Below are positions 47,061 through 59,180 of a DNA stretch of 64,000 nucleotides, one piece after another. A program made the position numbers and the translations under genes. Each line of letters begins with the position of its first letter. The stretch's first letter is position 1. The DNA comes from Hydrangea macrophylla. Taxonomy: Eukaryota > Streptophyta > Magnoliopsida > Cornales > Hydrangeaceae. A model generated the notes under the pieces. The model was not told the DNA's origin and made no database searches. It was given only the letters and a program-made list of their open reading frames with translations. The DNA lies in NCBI GenBank assembly GCA_033977485.1, contig CM066983.1:108839580-108903579 (forward strand), in the 5' to 3' direction.

Positions 47061-47846
47061 GGCCAATGAGGTGCGAGCGGGTCAACGATTTTTTTAAGCA
47101 AAAAAAAAATGTTCACTGGGTATGTTCACACTACCCTGTTCACTCTAGAGTTTGCCTGTATATATATATATATATATATAGAAACTTCTTTGATCCATTG
47201 AATATATAGTGCCCTTCCATTTATCTCTCAAGCATTTGATCCATTTGCATATGTATATATATCTATAATTTTATATGTATATCTGTACTATTTATATATA
47301 TCTTTATCTATATGTATATGCATGTATACATATATAGATATATCTCTATCTATATGTATAGAATGATATATATATATGTATATTATTATATATAGATATA
47401 TGGAGATCGATAATACACGGTGATGCTCTTAAGTGAACAGGGTTGAGTAAACATACCAGTGACGTTTTTTAGTCTAAAAAAAATCATCGACTCATCTGTG
47501 GGTTGTATTTTTGGTCTGAGTTGTTGGCTTGTTGCCAAGGTAATGATACATCAGTGTTTTAATTTTGTCCATGTGTAAATAGTTTGAGTTGTTATTGCAG
47601 GTATGATCGTATGAGACTGTGGAATTTAGAATCTAGTTTTTTGGGGGAGAGAGAACCCAACCCAACCCCAAAAAAGTTTTGGCTCCGCTGGGCCGGTTCC
47701 AACTCTATGGCAGTTCGGGTCCGGATCTGTGACTTAAGAACCGGTCATTGATGGTTCGATTTTGGGGTATGCCCAAGACGTGACCCGACCTAAGCCATGT
47801 GCACCCCTAATACACATACATGTACCTTATTTTCACGGGATCATCC
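46571..47846. other. Intergenic, microsatellite-rich
   Basis: (CT)n at 46845-46895, TA tracts near 47036-47060 and 47160-47180, and an irregular TATATGTATATC-type stretch (47250-47400). A GGGGTTCGAGGCATGCCCCC segment (46740-46760, minus strand) recalls the dispersed repeat at 41960. No gene supported. Confidence 0.5.
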
Positions 47847-47851
47847 TAAGT

Positions 47852-49120
47852 TGTCACGCCCCGACATAGCATAATTCAGGAAAACATTTAATTTCCTTTA
47901 TGGACTCGTAGGTCGTGACAAGTGAGTATGACCAATTGTCCCTGCAACAAATAACTTAAAACATCATTTCTAGAGAAAATGATACTAATAAACATAAGTT
48001 CCCAAATTAAAACTTATTAAACTATTACATCATTCAAGTCTTAGGCACAAACCGCCTTATTCAAATTCTAATAAAGTTTGTTACAACTCCAAAATAAAAG
48101 ACATAAGAAATATAAAACAGTCCTCCTGGAAAGTCTCCCGCTTCTAACTAGCATAGTCAAAATACTTTGACTGCTCCTGACCTGGAAAATCTGGACATAG
48201 AGTCCAGGACGCATCAATGTTGTCAGCTTATGCAAGCTGGTGAGCAAAATAAGCATATGCTCGTAATGTATATGTATATATATATATATATGAACATATT
48301 TCACAAAATTACTATTTAAACTTTAAGCAATAAATCAAGGTGGTAACATCAACTATTATATTAACATGGAAAGATAATCATCAAATCAATATGAGACCGT
48401 GCATGAACAATGTAATATCTCATCTTACTGACTCTTTTGTCTCGACAACACACAAGGTCACATCGTCCAAAACTCCCTCTTTCTAGTACCTTGAAAATAC
48501 TCGAGCAGCCACACTATAGTACAACAGTTACTAGGGAATGTCCAATCAGCCTTGATCCACGGCATCACCCTATAGTACCACCACGGCATACCATAGATTA
48601 CCTCGATCAGTATTTGGAACTCGGGTACCAAGGAGTGTCCATGGAGGCGTCACACACTATAGCACTACCATAATTGCCAGAGACTGTCTAATTTACCACC
48701 GTTATATTAAAAAGGTACCCTAAAATCACATCTTCATGATATCCACTGCCTCAACCCATGGAATCACATCTTCATGATACCACCACGGCATACCAGAGAT
48801 TACCTCGATCAGTATCCGGAACTCGGGTACTAGGGAGTGCCACTATAATACCACCATGACATACCAGAGATAACCTCGATCAGTATCCGATTGAAATGAA
48901 AAAAATACAGAAAACCATATTAGTGTAGGAATTAAATTCCCAGTTATACAAAAGTATAAATATAGTATTTTTTTTTTAAATCATAGAAAGTAATTTTCTA
49001 TATTCACGAAAATTACAGTTTGACCCCAAATAAAATTTATAAAAAGAAGTAAAAAGAAGTATTCATGGAAATGAAATATAATATTTATTTATTAAAGGAA
49101 AAGAAATACAGAGTGTTACA
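47852..49120. mobile_element. Solo LTR, 1.27 kb, probably Ty3/gypsy
   Basis: Starts TGTCACGCCCCGACATAG, ends CAGAGTGTTACA, with a perfect 5-base duplication TAAGT (47847-47851, 49121-49125). It contains an imperfect internal repeat at 48575-48895. No internal retrotransposon region remains. Confidence 0.8.
48575..48895 (+). repeat. Imperfect repeats with ACCTCGATCAGTATCCGG core
   Basis: CACGGCATACCA(T/G)AGATTACCTC and CTCGATCAGTAT recur at about 48580, 48782 and 48850, followed in two copies by GGAACTCGGGTAC. Lies in the solo LTR 47852-49120. Confidence 0.7.
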
Positions 49121-49587
49121 TAAGTGATAGGTGGTTTTAATTTGAAATGTTGCCAACCATTTGTCGAGTGAATATTGGGTATCACAGGGATACCATGTGA
49201 GATTTTATCCCCACTCACAAGATTTAAAATTTGTTGAGTTGGATCAATTTTTTGCTGAGTTGGCCTATAGAAATAGGTGGCCAGATGGAGTAATGCATAC
49301 TCCTTATTGGTTTGTGATACCATAGAGGATTATGCAACAATTGCATTCAATATTTAGCCTAAGGGTATACTCGGTCGGTTTCGGTCGAGGTTTGGTGATG
49401 ATGTGGGACCAAACCGAGGGGCTCGGGGTGTTGACTACTGGAACTGAAACTGACCAACAGTCAGTCAGTTTCGATTTGGTCGGTTTTGATCGAGGTGATC
49501 GGGGTGGTTCGGGGTAATGGGGCCACTTGTTTGGGCTACTGACTTGAGCTTTCCTAGGCTTTAAGTGGACTGCTTTTATACATAGAA

Positions 49588-50507
49588 TGTCATGATCCAT
49601 CCCGCTACACGCGGAAATAGGACACGTGGCGCGCCGCCAAGGCTCATCCAATTCTATTAAAATAAAATAGCAGCGAAAATCATAAGTATGATCCATAAAA
49701 TCAGAGTCATTAAAAGTTTTGCTCAATTGAACACACCTCCAACAACAATCCATTTCGAAAATGTGTCGGGGACCCAGTCGACTGCTTTTTATCTCAGAGC
49801 TTACAATAACACAACAGTCGAAATTAGTCGATTGTGTCGGGGGCCCAGTCGACTGTGCCATCCAAATCCCAGTCGACTGGCACTCGTCCGATCGACTAGT
49901 ACCCTATTCAAGCAGAACCTCCCATTCTGAAACACAATCCAGTCGACTGTTCTCTCAACCCAGCCAACTATTTTTTTCACCGAACAAAAGTAACATTTCT
50001 CCCCTAAGGGCTCCAATCGACTGTGTCGGGAACCCAGTAGACTGGTTTTCCCCCAACAGCACATTGTGCATAATTCTACCTCTAATGATATCCCAACACA
50101 TTCAAGGACCAATTACTCAAATCAAACACATTCCAAAGTCGTCGTAATCACGTTTTGAAAACTAATTTCGTGGAATCTCTAGATAACATACCTTTTTATG
50201 TAATGCATCCTATTGGTTATGGTTAAAACAATCAAACTGATCCTATACAGGATTAAAACAATCAGAAATCACACTACACATGTATTTTATTATTCACATT
50301 TACCAAATAAAACAAATAATATTTAATCACATAAATGTCATTTAAATCGTGTTACTTCCTCATGATTTTTTGACTACCGTGTCCTCCACTGACACTCAAC
50401 GTTGACCCACCGTCAACCACTTCCACAATTATTAATTGACATTAATAATTCTAAAAAATTCAATTATTCATGTTAAAACATTTGATTTTCCGGGAATGGG
50501 TGTGACA
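49588..50507. mobile_element. Solo LTR, 920 bases, CAGTCGACTG-rich
   Basis: Starts TGTCATGATCC, ends AATGGGTGTGACA; 5-base flanks TAGAA and TAAAA match at 4 of 5. Shares ACACGTGGCGCGC then CCAAGGCT with the LTR at 44324. Perfect CAGTCGACTG palindromes begin at 49775, 49846, 49870 and 49940, plus degraded forms near 49816 and 49890. Confidence 0.72.
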
Positions 50508-50647
50508 TAAAATCTCAAACTGTGGCTTTAGATCTGAGACTCGTTTGGTGGTGGCTATGAGAAGAATGAGAAGAGAGAGGGCTAGGGTTCGCTGAGTGGT
50601 GGTGGTGGCCAAGAGTGGTGGTCAAAAAATCAAAGAACACAAACAGT

Positions 50648-50691
<44 letters not shown>

Positions 50692-50805
50692 TACGTAATC
50701 ATAGCACATACACACTAAATCAAAGTATCGTGGCCAATGTAAGGGGAAATAAGACTGAGATCAAGAGATCCAAGACTGAGATCGAGAGATTGGTGGTCCT
50801 GGTAG

Positions 50806-50962
50806 CAGATCGTGGTGGTGGTAATGGTGGCGGTGACGGTGCTAGCAGATCGTGGTGGTAGTAGTGGCAGTGGTAGCAGATCGTGGTGGTCAAGTGGCAG
50901 TGGTGGTTGATTGTGGTGGAGAGAGGAGTTAAAGCTAGGGTTGATTGTAGTGGTGGTGTCAT
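50806..50962 (+). repeat. GGT-rich minisatellite
   Basis: GCAGATCGTGGTGGT recurs at about 50803, 50847 and 50876, embedded in GGTGGCGGTGACGGTG-like trinucleotide repeats. An (AC)n tract (50652-50684) and a (GA)n tract (50999-51046) flank it. Confidence 0.75.
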
Positions 50963-50995
50963 TTGATGGTGGCGGCGCATAGTTTAGGGTAAGAA

Positions 50996-51046
<51 letters not shown>

Positions 51047-51048
<2 letters not shown>

Positions 51049-51832
51049 AGGAGGAATAGGGCATCACGATTTTTTGTATTTGTATTGACTATTACTATTA
51101 AAATGGTTGAGAATATAAGTAGGGAATAAGAGAAATTATATGGTATTTCGATCGATTTTGGGCCAATATTTTACATCCCCACCGCCGAACCGAAAATTCG
51201 ATTTTTGTATATCATATGACCGATCACCGACCGATACCTTGGGACACCGAATTTTTCGGTCGGGTTCGAGTCGAGTCGGGTCAGGTTTTGGGTAATTTTG
51301 AATAGCCTAGATTTAGCCCCATTTATCAAGATTCCTCTCAAAATAGGGGATGTGTGGAACTTAAGATTGAGTGAGTAATCATATCACGTACGTTAGCGTG
51401 ATAACGTGGTGTGACAAGTTCACTGAATAATTTCTCAGGGAGCTACGATGCATGGTCGAGGCTAATAAAGAAGAAACAACAGCTTTGAAATCGTGCAAAA
51501 AGAAGAATGACATATTAATTGTGTTGTGTTTAAAAACATTAGACAATAGCAATTATATGAAATCATCTCCAAGGATGAACAATGATGAACCAAAATTGGG
51601 TGAGCAAAAATGCTCTCATCTCCAATACTAGCATCAAATTCCACTCATTAACTGTTCAATTTGCTACATAAAACTTAATTACGCACTGCAAAAGACATAC
51701 CAAAACTTTAATTATATTCCACTATATGTGATAATTGTCCATTTCCTTCACTGTGTATTAATTGGTCAGTATCATTAAAATATTTTTTTGTGGCTTCTCT
51801 CAATTGACTATAGTTTAATACATTCAACAATG
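51047..51832. other. Intergenic, GGTCGG-rich repeat debris
   Basis: GACCGATCACCGACCGATAC and CGGTCGGGTTCGAG-type sequence (51180-51300) resembles that at 49360-49520, left of the solo LTR. This may be an older hAT-like element interrupted by the LTR; ends TTTAGCCT and AATAGCCT could be decayed flanks. A fragment of the 22147 MITE lies at about 51375-51440. No gene supported. Confidence 0.4.
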
Positions 51833-52008
51833 TTAGGTGTACATACTTTTGTACATATTTTTTGACATACTGCGCTTTATATGCATGTATCATATGTTGT
51901 TTGAATTTTTTTTTAATACTTTTTCACATATTTTTTTTGTACACTACTTGTATAATATATAATACATACATTTAAAGTAGTGTGTCAAAAAATATATAAA
52001 CCTAACAT
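51833..52008. mobile_element. Hairpin MITE, family F copy 2
   Basis: Ends AATGTTAGGTGTACATAC and, inverted, AATGTTAGGTTTATATA. Inner TTTTTTGACACAC-like arms and a TGTTGTTTGAATTTTTT interior are shared with 12372-12525. Confidence 0.6.
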
Positions 52009-52283
52009 TATTGACATTCAACAAGAGAAAGGCAACAAACTACTCATCTATTGTTTCCCTTGGAGCGTTTCTAGTCTAGGTGGCTTATCAAACTGAAGTT
52101 TGATGCCTTGCATTGGAGTACTAGCTCCGAGTGGCCTACACTCTCTTGTACATATTGTTACAATAATGGAGCAAACTCTGGTATATATACTTTACCATAA
52201 ATAATTAAATAAAACTAAAATCACTTAAATATTGGGAGATCACTGCCGCTAATGTTGTGTTATAAGGGGGAATATATCAGTGT

Positions 52284-52853
52284 AAGGGTGCAATGCGGGC
52301 GGGTCCCGTTAGGAATTCAGGAGATGAAACGCAATCTGTGGTCAGTTCGGGTCTGGTTTGAAAATTGTCGGGTTTGGGATTGTGGTATTTCACTATGATC
52401 GGGCTTGGATAGAAAAATATGAGTTCGAATTTAATTCGGGCTACGCTTGGACAGAAGTTTGTTAACCCGTGAAAATCGAGTCCGAGTTCGAGCTCGAATT
52501 CTATTTATGTATTATTTTTTATATTATATTCAAGTATTTTTTTAGTGATAATAATACACTATTAGATATTATTCTAGCACTAAATTAATAAATGAATATT
52601 TTTTCTCAAATCTAAACAAAAAAAATTACTAGTAGATTTGATACTCTATATATTGTTGTTTATATACTAAAAATCGGTTTGCACAAAAAAAAAATTGCAA
52701 TTCAAGCTCGGGCTCGAGTCTTAGTACTAATTCACAAACCGGACTCGAGGTTGACAAGTTCAAATTTATGTCGGGCTCGGGCTCGAATTTGAGCAGACTG
52801 CTTGAAATCGAGCTCAGACTTGAACAGAGCCAAAATTCTGAGTTCCACACCTA
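52284..52853. repeat. GGGTTCGGGCTCG-rich repeat, possibly hAT-derived
   Basis: Opens TAAGGGTGCAATGCGGGCGG and closes GAGTTCCACACCTAGG, with many GGGCTCGAG/TCGAGTC-type motifs near both ends, like the hAT elements at 39235 and 39414. No clean duplication found. Confidence 0.4.
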
Positions 52854-52906
52854 GGTATCACATGACATGTGTGCGCAATGTATATGTGTATAGCTGTACA
52901 TCCACA

Positions 52907-52937
<31 letters not shown>

Positions 52938-53881
52938 CATATGGATGCCATTTTTCCAAAGAAAATCTCAGTCCTACACATTATGGGACAACTGGAAAAA
53001 TAGATGACATGACAGCAAGAGACATTGGAGGACTCTTTTCCTGTGCGACCTTTTTATGTATGACCCACACGTGCATTCATTCTCACGTGAGAACCTATAA
53101 AAAGGCAGAGCGTTGCAGCAATCAACAAGAACAAGACCTTAATTTGCCACATCAGATCGACTTCAGACATATGTGTGTATATATATATATATGCATTATA
53201 TATAGAGGAGAGGAGAGCACCTATATTTCAACGTTGTCAGAAATGCACGTGTTAGCCTTACACTTGGGTCCCACCATTTACTACATTGCTATTTGCCGTT
53301 CTCCATTTTCTCATCGCCCCTCAAACTATGTTAGTAAAAAATTTCAAGCGATTCAAAAAAAACAAACACACACGATGATATTCTAAAAACTAAAAATGAA
53401 AGCAAATATTTCTTATCATCCGAAATTTTCAGATTTTTTTTTTATTCCCAAGTCTCAACAAAAAAATAAATATAAAAGGAGTATTATTTTCTATTTCAAT
53501 GTTTGATACACACAATAAGATGTTTATATTTAAAAATATAGGCCGGATAAATCATAGTACTAACCTAGTTTTTTCTTTAATTGTAATTTTAAATATTACA
53601 CTGACAATTTAATGGCGAACGTACAACCATAAAGGTTCAATAATTAAAATTCACCAATTTTCTGAATGGTTTAATTTTCGAAACTAATGTATCATACCAT
53701 AGCTAGTGGATTTAATTCCTAGGTCATTTACATAACAACCTCAAGTAGCTCAAGTAGAGAGGTAAATTAGTGGCTCCGTGTAAATGATACGTACGATGGT
53801 GTCCTTATGGAAGAAAGCTAGCCAAGGCACGCAAACCATAGTTAAAGAGTGTTTTTTTTTTTGCCTTAAATAGAGTCAATA
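52854..53881. other. Intergenic stretch, nothing certain
   Basis: A 194-codon open frame (52802-53386) crosses two TA/TG microsatellites and has no recognisable domain, so I do not call it a gene. CACGTGAGAACCTATAAAAA near 53084 is promoter-like but leads to nothing identifiable. Confidence 0.45.
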
Positions 53882-54127
53882 TTATTGAATAACAAAACCA
53901 GGAACAACAGTCACAAAATTCTTTTGAGGAAGATCATCAATTAAAATGGGCCAAAAAAAATTACAATCAGCTGCCCATTTGGTTAGCTCGTGAATTATAG
54001 AATTAACAGATCTAGGGACATGAAAAACATTCCAACCAAAAAATGAAGCAGCTAGAGAGCAACCCTTTCCCTTCCAAAATGAGATGTTCAATGGCCCATT
54101 CAGGAATTTGAAGCCAACGTAGAGCAA
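53882..54127 (-). pseudogene. LINE-type RNase H domain fragment
   Basis: On the minus strand an 81-codon frame contains WNVFHVPRSVNSIIHELTKW, which I recognise as the C-terminal part of the plant RNase H-like domain of non-LTR retrotransposon polyproteins (usual pattern: HVPRxxNxxAHxLAK). Only the end of the domain is present, with no reverse transcriptase next to it and the usual catalytic acidic residues outside the fragment. It is a dead remnant. Confidence 0.7.
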
Positions 54128-54704
54128 ACAAGAAGGGAGTCGCCTTCAAAAATAACACTTGTAAAGCCCATCTTGAGGGCCTCAGATATAGCTAAATTAG
54201 TGGTTTTAAAAGGTTGAAACTAACACATTTAAAGCCCATTTTGAAAATAAAAAGAGACCACTTTCATTTCATCTGAAAGAGAGTAATACTACGTTCCCCA
54301 AATTTTATCCCAAATGTGGTTTTCAACACATGTGAAAATGGACTTGGTTTTAATTTGAGGATGTTAAAATTGGGTCTACTACCACATGTGTTATAAACCG
54401 CATTTTAGATACAAATTTGGTAAACATTATTCCTGAAAGAATAGAAGATTTTCATACTATCAAGAACCATTATTAATTCTTCTCAAAAAAAAAAAAAAGA
54501 ACCATTATTAATTTCTTTGTACAAAAAGATATGAGAAATTTGGCCGTTCTAATGATTATGCTTTAATATGCTATTATTTAAAAAAAAAAAAAAAACCTAC
54601 AATGTTAGTCGTTTGGATAGATTGCAGTAGCTCCAAACACGTTTTGGAGAACGGTTTCGAAATTAACAAGTCATGATAGTTTAATCCATGTCAAACAAAC
54701 ACAA

Positions 54705-54860
54705 GGATGGATCCAAGGGAATTAAGCAAGGTAGTATGGGCGACCGTCCTTCCAGATTTGAAAAAAAAAAAAATCATTTACTGCAGTATTATTTGTAAAT
54801 ATGCTTTAAGCATGCAGACTTGCACCCTTTAAATATTTTAAAAATTATTAAGCTTGCCTC
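54705..54860. repeat. Dispersed repeat, copy 2
   Basis: GGATGGATCCAAGG, GGGCGACCGTCCTT, an A-run and AAAATTATTAAGCTTGCC follow the same order as at 41960-42110. Confidence 0.5.
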
Positions 54861-54894
54861 CCCTGTTAGATTTATGGACTTTGAATATATATAA

Positions 54895-55032
54895 GGAAAT
54901 GTTATTCGCACTCCTAACATTATATACTAAATGTACTCCATTGTACCACTCTTAAAATATGTGTGGTATTATCATTATCATACACTCCATAAAATGTATT
55001 TAGTAATCCATTGAGTACAAAGAGCAATTCCC
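54895..55032. mobile_element. Hairpin MITE, family A copy 3 (diverged)
   Basis: Starts GGAAATGTTATTCGCACTC and ends, inverted, GGGAATTGCTCTTTGTACTC; contains GTACTCCATTGTACCACTC. The most degraded family A copy. Confidence 0.55.
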
Positions 55033-55446
55033 ATCTAAAAAATCCATGGAAGTGGTCATGGGTGGTAGAATGTGGAGTAGTATAATTTAGTTCCCAAAAT
55101 ATTATTACTACTAATGGTAGTTCAGCCATCAGTCGAGCTTAATTTATAAATTATACTCCAACAAAACAATCAGCCTTTATTATCTAAAAACAATTGTATA
55201 TATATATATATATATAAAATTTTACTCAAAATATACATAAATAGAATGAAAAAAATTCATTTCGATGTACTGCCCCTCAAACCTCATTTGGGTTAACCAC
55301 TACATGTGCTCCCATTCAATCTTAGTGCCCAATTGCAAATTTCTAACTTTGCCACCGGTGAAAGTCACGCATGTATGACAACCACACGAGATAATTTATT
55401 GTGTGATGACTAAGAAAAGAGTTCTTAGCAAATAATAATAATAATA

Positions 55447-55615
55447 GGGAATTGTTATTGCCACTCTATCATTGAACTAATGCACTCTATGGTACCACTC
55501 TCAGAGCATGTGATATCATGTGTGCAATGCATGACATGTATGATATCACATGTTTTAAGAGTGGTAGTACTATAGAGTGTACTAATTCAATGATAGAGTG
55601 ACAATACCATCACCC
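55447..55615. mobile_element. Hairpin MITE, family A copy 4
   Basis: Starts GGGAATTGTTATTGCCACTC and ends with the inverse GAGTGACAATACCATCACCC, around a GCATGACATG centre. Inserted in a (TAA)n tract; TAATAATA is present on both sides, so the duplication is real or trivial, not decidable. Confidence 0.75.
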
Positions 55616-55624
55616 TAATAATAA

Positions 55625-56859
55625 AACTAAGAAAGGAGTGAAATATATATATAAATATATATATATATATATTGTTGGTCCCACAAGGTTGAGATACATA
55701 AAAGTAAAAGAGAAGGCGCACGAGGGGGTGGCCATCAGTAAATAAAAGGTGCCAGGTGCAGGTGCAGAGGGTTTTGTACGTACCCCCAATCGTCGCGTTC
55801 TTTGCTACGATTCCTGCTGTCGGCTAACTTGCCCATTTAGTCCAATTTGGGCCCACTTCCACCATCCTCATTTTCTCACTAATCTGCGTCTGGCAACAAC
55901 TTCAATTCAATAAGGGATCGACTCGGTAATGTATCTCAATACCAATTCGATCCGAGCTCTTGAATTGGAATCAATTCGGCAGCGATTCACAAAATTTTGG
56001 TGATCTTCTTTTATCTAATGATTGATGAGTCTCAAAAGTTAACTGGCTATTGCAATTGAATTACTAAAAAAAAATGTGAATCAATTATAAAAATTTGTTA
56101 TTTGGCAAAAAATTATGCTGGGTATTTATTGACAAAAAATATTTTATTTGCGATTGAATCACATAATTAAACTATTTCCAAATGATACAACAAATGAGAT
56201 TGCACCATATTTAATTTGCCAACTATGACTGTTTTGCTCCACGAGATACGTCAAACTAGAAGCAACTTTATAGGTATAATATGAAACAAGAAGCAACAAA
56301 TGTTTTGAGAATTATTTTGTTCTAAGATTTGGGCAGAGTAGAATACAAACAAAAATGGTAGAAAGGATAAAAGATAATAAAATATACAAGATTAATTTAA
56401 TGTATTTGATCGGGTGACAGAAGTATACATCAAATTTAATTTTGACGTATATTTTGGAGTTAGTCTTACGCAAGGGAGGTAAAAACAAAATAAAAAACTA
56501 GAAACATATCCACCTTTAACTTTAATTCATAATATAATTTTTAAGACTTATAATTTGTTCTTGATTTTTAATCCAAGACAAAGCTATGAATCTGTGATGT
56601 ACCTTTTTTAAGATCAATTTATCCTTTTTATATATAAAAAAAAAAAAAAAAAATAGACAAAAGAAGTGAGTTGTGAGCCCCTAATTTAAAATTCTTTTGT
56701 GATCATATGAGTATCTCTGTGTTTTAAAATCATCAGAAGACTTTTCAACAACATGATCAGTTGAGGCTATTGATCGATAATCGATTGGCAAAAATATGTT
56801 TCAAAACTTGTTAAAAACGTGTTAAAATGGTATTGGTTTTACATATGTGCTATTAGACA
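55625..56859. other. Intergenic stretch, nothing recognised
   Basis: AT-rich spacer with TA microsatellite at 55642-55672 and an A-rich run near 56635. No gene supported. Confidence 0.5.
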
Positions 56860-57555
56860 TGTTAGAATATTAATCTAGGAGTCTAAGTTCATCCATACTA
56901 TTAGACTAATACAATAATGGATGAACTTAGACTCTTAGGCCACGTTTGTTTCACGGGATTGAGGGTAGGATTAGGAGGGATTGGACTAATAGTCCAATTT
57001 AATTGAATAGTCCGGTGTTTGGGTGCGTTTAAAAGGAAGAGACTAATAATCCTTTTTAACTAAACAGTCCCCCATATGGGGGACTATCTAATCCCAGGGG
57101 GGGTGTGGTATAAATAATCCCAGGACTAATAATTAAAATGGACTATTTGTCCAGTCCTGAGCTTGACAGCCAAACGTGGCCTTAGACCACAGATGAATTT
57201 AGATTCTTAGACTAATATTCTAAACTCGTACACATGGGCGGAACCAATATCTAAGTGGGAGCAACCTAAAATTAACAAATAAGATTGAATTTGAATATTT
57301 AAAGAGTAGTTCTAGAAATATCTAAAAAAAAGTCAGCGCAATGATATTACTACTTGAAATGTTGTAAATATTATATATTTATGTGCGACTGTCCACATTT
57401 TGTATTAAATTAGGGATCTAATTGTAAAGTGATATTTATCTATACATCCCTGCTCCACCCTATAAATAGGAAACATATTAATAAACAAATAAATAAAAGT
57501 TACTTTTGATTCTTGGTTTGTATTCTGCTCTCTTTATTCTCTCTCTATTATAATA
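56860..57555 (+). mobile_element. 5' LTR of a decayed Ty1/copia element
   Basis: Starts TGTTAGAATATT and ends at TATTATAATA just before CGTTATCAGCACGA (57556-57569), a sequence typical of the LTR/primer-site junction of some plant copia elements. An inverted repeat GAGTCTAAGTTCATCCAT (56879 on) pairs with ATGGATGAACTTAGACTC (56917-56934). A Tourist MITE is inserted at 56938-57181. The 3' LTR is not in the window. Confidence 0.6.
56938..57181. mobile_element. Tourist-type MITE (PIF/Harbinger) in the copia LTR
   Basis: Ends GGCCACGTTTGTTTCACG and, inverted, GGCCACGTTTGGCTGTCA, with TTA on both sides (56935-56937, 57182-57184). TTA/TAA targets and GGCC-starting termini fit PIF/Harbinger. 244 bases, non-coding. 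Confidence 0.85.
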
Positions 57556-57784
57556 CGTTATCAGCACGATAGTCTCTAAAAAAAAACTCTAGATATTAAA
57601 AACAAATTCAGTCTTCCATTCTTCTTCAATACAAAGAACCAAAGGTACGTAAGAAATAATTTAGTTCACTTCTTCTTCGATTTAGAGAAACCACATGTAA
57701 GAAATCTTAAATCTTGAGATTATTATTTGTTTCTTTATTTTCTACACAAAGAAGATCCATGATATATGTGTGTGTGTATATATA

Positions 57785-58200
57785 TATATATGTTTGAAAT
57801 TGAAGTTCTATATAAATTAAATAATCCAATCCCGAAGTTTTGTGATGTATATTTTGGAACCTGAAGTTCTATATGAAATAAATAAGTCAGGCCCGTAGAT
57901 CTGTAATGTGCATATTAGATCTTGAAGTTCTGAATAAAAATAAATAATACAGACCATAAGATTTGTGAAAATTACATTAGAACCTAAAGTTCTATATGAA
58001 ATATATAATCTAGATCTGTAGATCTGTGATAGATTTATTAGAATTTAGCGTTTCCTATAAAATAAATAATCCAGACTTGAAGATCTGTGAGAGGTATATT
58101 ATTTTTGTATATATGTTAGAAAGATATCAGAATCTGAAGTTCTGAATTAAATAATATATATTTTTGTATCTCTAGAACCAAAAGTTCTATATAAAACAAT
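57785..58200 (+). repeat. Degenerate tandem repeat, unit about 60 bases, in the copia leader
   Basis: GAAGTTCTATATGAAATAAAT then AATCCAGACCTG and AGATCTGTGATG-like blocks recur about six times between 57798 and 58190. Position is between the primer site and gag. Confidence 0.7.
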
Positions 58201-58736
58201 ATATTTTTTGATGGATCATAGTATGATTGGACATCAATATAATGTGATTTCATGCTAGGATTAACTTTATTTTCATGCTAGGATTAACTTTTATAAGTTT
58301 TTAACAACCATGCAATGGTTAGGCCATATCAATTTTTAAAATTCGATTCAGTCGCAACTATTATGTTTTGATCTCGTTTGTTTGTAAATATGATTAATGG
58401 CTAAATATGGTATTGATACCTAGATTATGTGCTGCAGTCATCTAACAGTGTTGGGGGTTACCAAATGGTCCTTTATTTATTAAGTTTTTAATTCTTGCAC
58501 AATATTATTGGCTCTTTATCATTGATCAATGTTACGTTCAGTTTTATTATTTGCACGATGTAAAGGTGACCCAAGGTTGTTTTCTAGTTAATAGAAGGAC
58601 TTGTTGCAAATTATAGGGTTAGTTCAAACTAGAACTTTCACATGATAAGATCTGAAATCCTAAAGCATTCTACTTTTTATCATGCCCAATTGTATTTCTT
58701 CTTTACTTGTTTATTTATTTATTTTTCTCCCTTCAG

Positions 58737-59035
58737 ATGTCGAGTTTTACAAAACTTGAATTTAAAGCTCTTGATGTCAATGGAGGGAACTATTTGTCTT
58801 GGCAACTTGATGTCAAACTTCAATTATATTCTATATAAAAAAAAAAAAAAAAGTTGGGTGACGCTATTAAAGAAGAAAATAAAATGTCTCATAAAAGAAA
58901 ACATCTGCACTTATCTTCTTGCGTCACCATATTCATGATAACCTCGAGAACAAGTACTTAGCTGAGGAAGATCCCTTGAGCATGTGAAAGTCCCTGAAGG
59001 ACAGGTATGACCATATGGAGATGGTAATACTTCTC
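58737..59035 (+). pseudogene. Copia gag fragment
   Basis: ATG at 58737 opens MSSFTKLEFKALDVNGG followed by NYLSWQLDVKL, the usual start of plant Ty1/copia gag polyproteins. An A-run near 58838-58854 then breaks the frame. Other frames later read LENKYLAEEDPLS and SLKDRYDHMEMV, with a stop between. Frameshifts and an internal deletion after about 59035 make it non-functional. Confidence 0.75.
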
Positions 59036-59180
59036 AATGCATGAATAATTAATTTAGTTAAAGTTGATTTTTTTGAATTATTTATTTGCATGGAACAAGT
59101 TTTATTTGGGATACTTGAATAATTGTTCGTTGAATAAAATCTCTAATAGTTTATTATTCTTCCCTTTATTTTTTTAAAGG

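Noticed and set aside
49304..49861. 185-codon open frame on the minus strand
   Set aside because: It spans the boundary of the solo LTR at 49588 and GGTCGG-type repeats; the peptide is repeat translation.
52802..53386. 194-codon open frame on the plus strand
   Set aside because: It crosses TA/TG microsatellites, has no recognisable domain and no supporting splice or start context.
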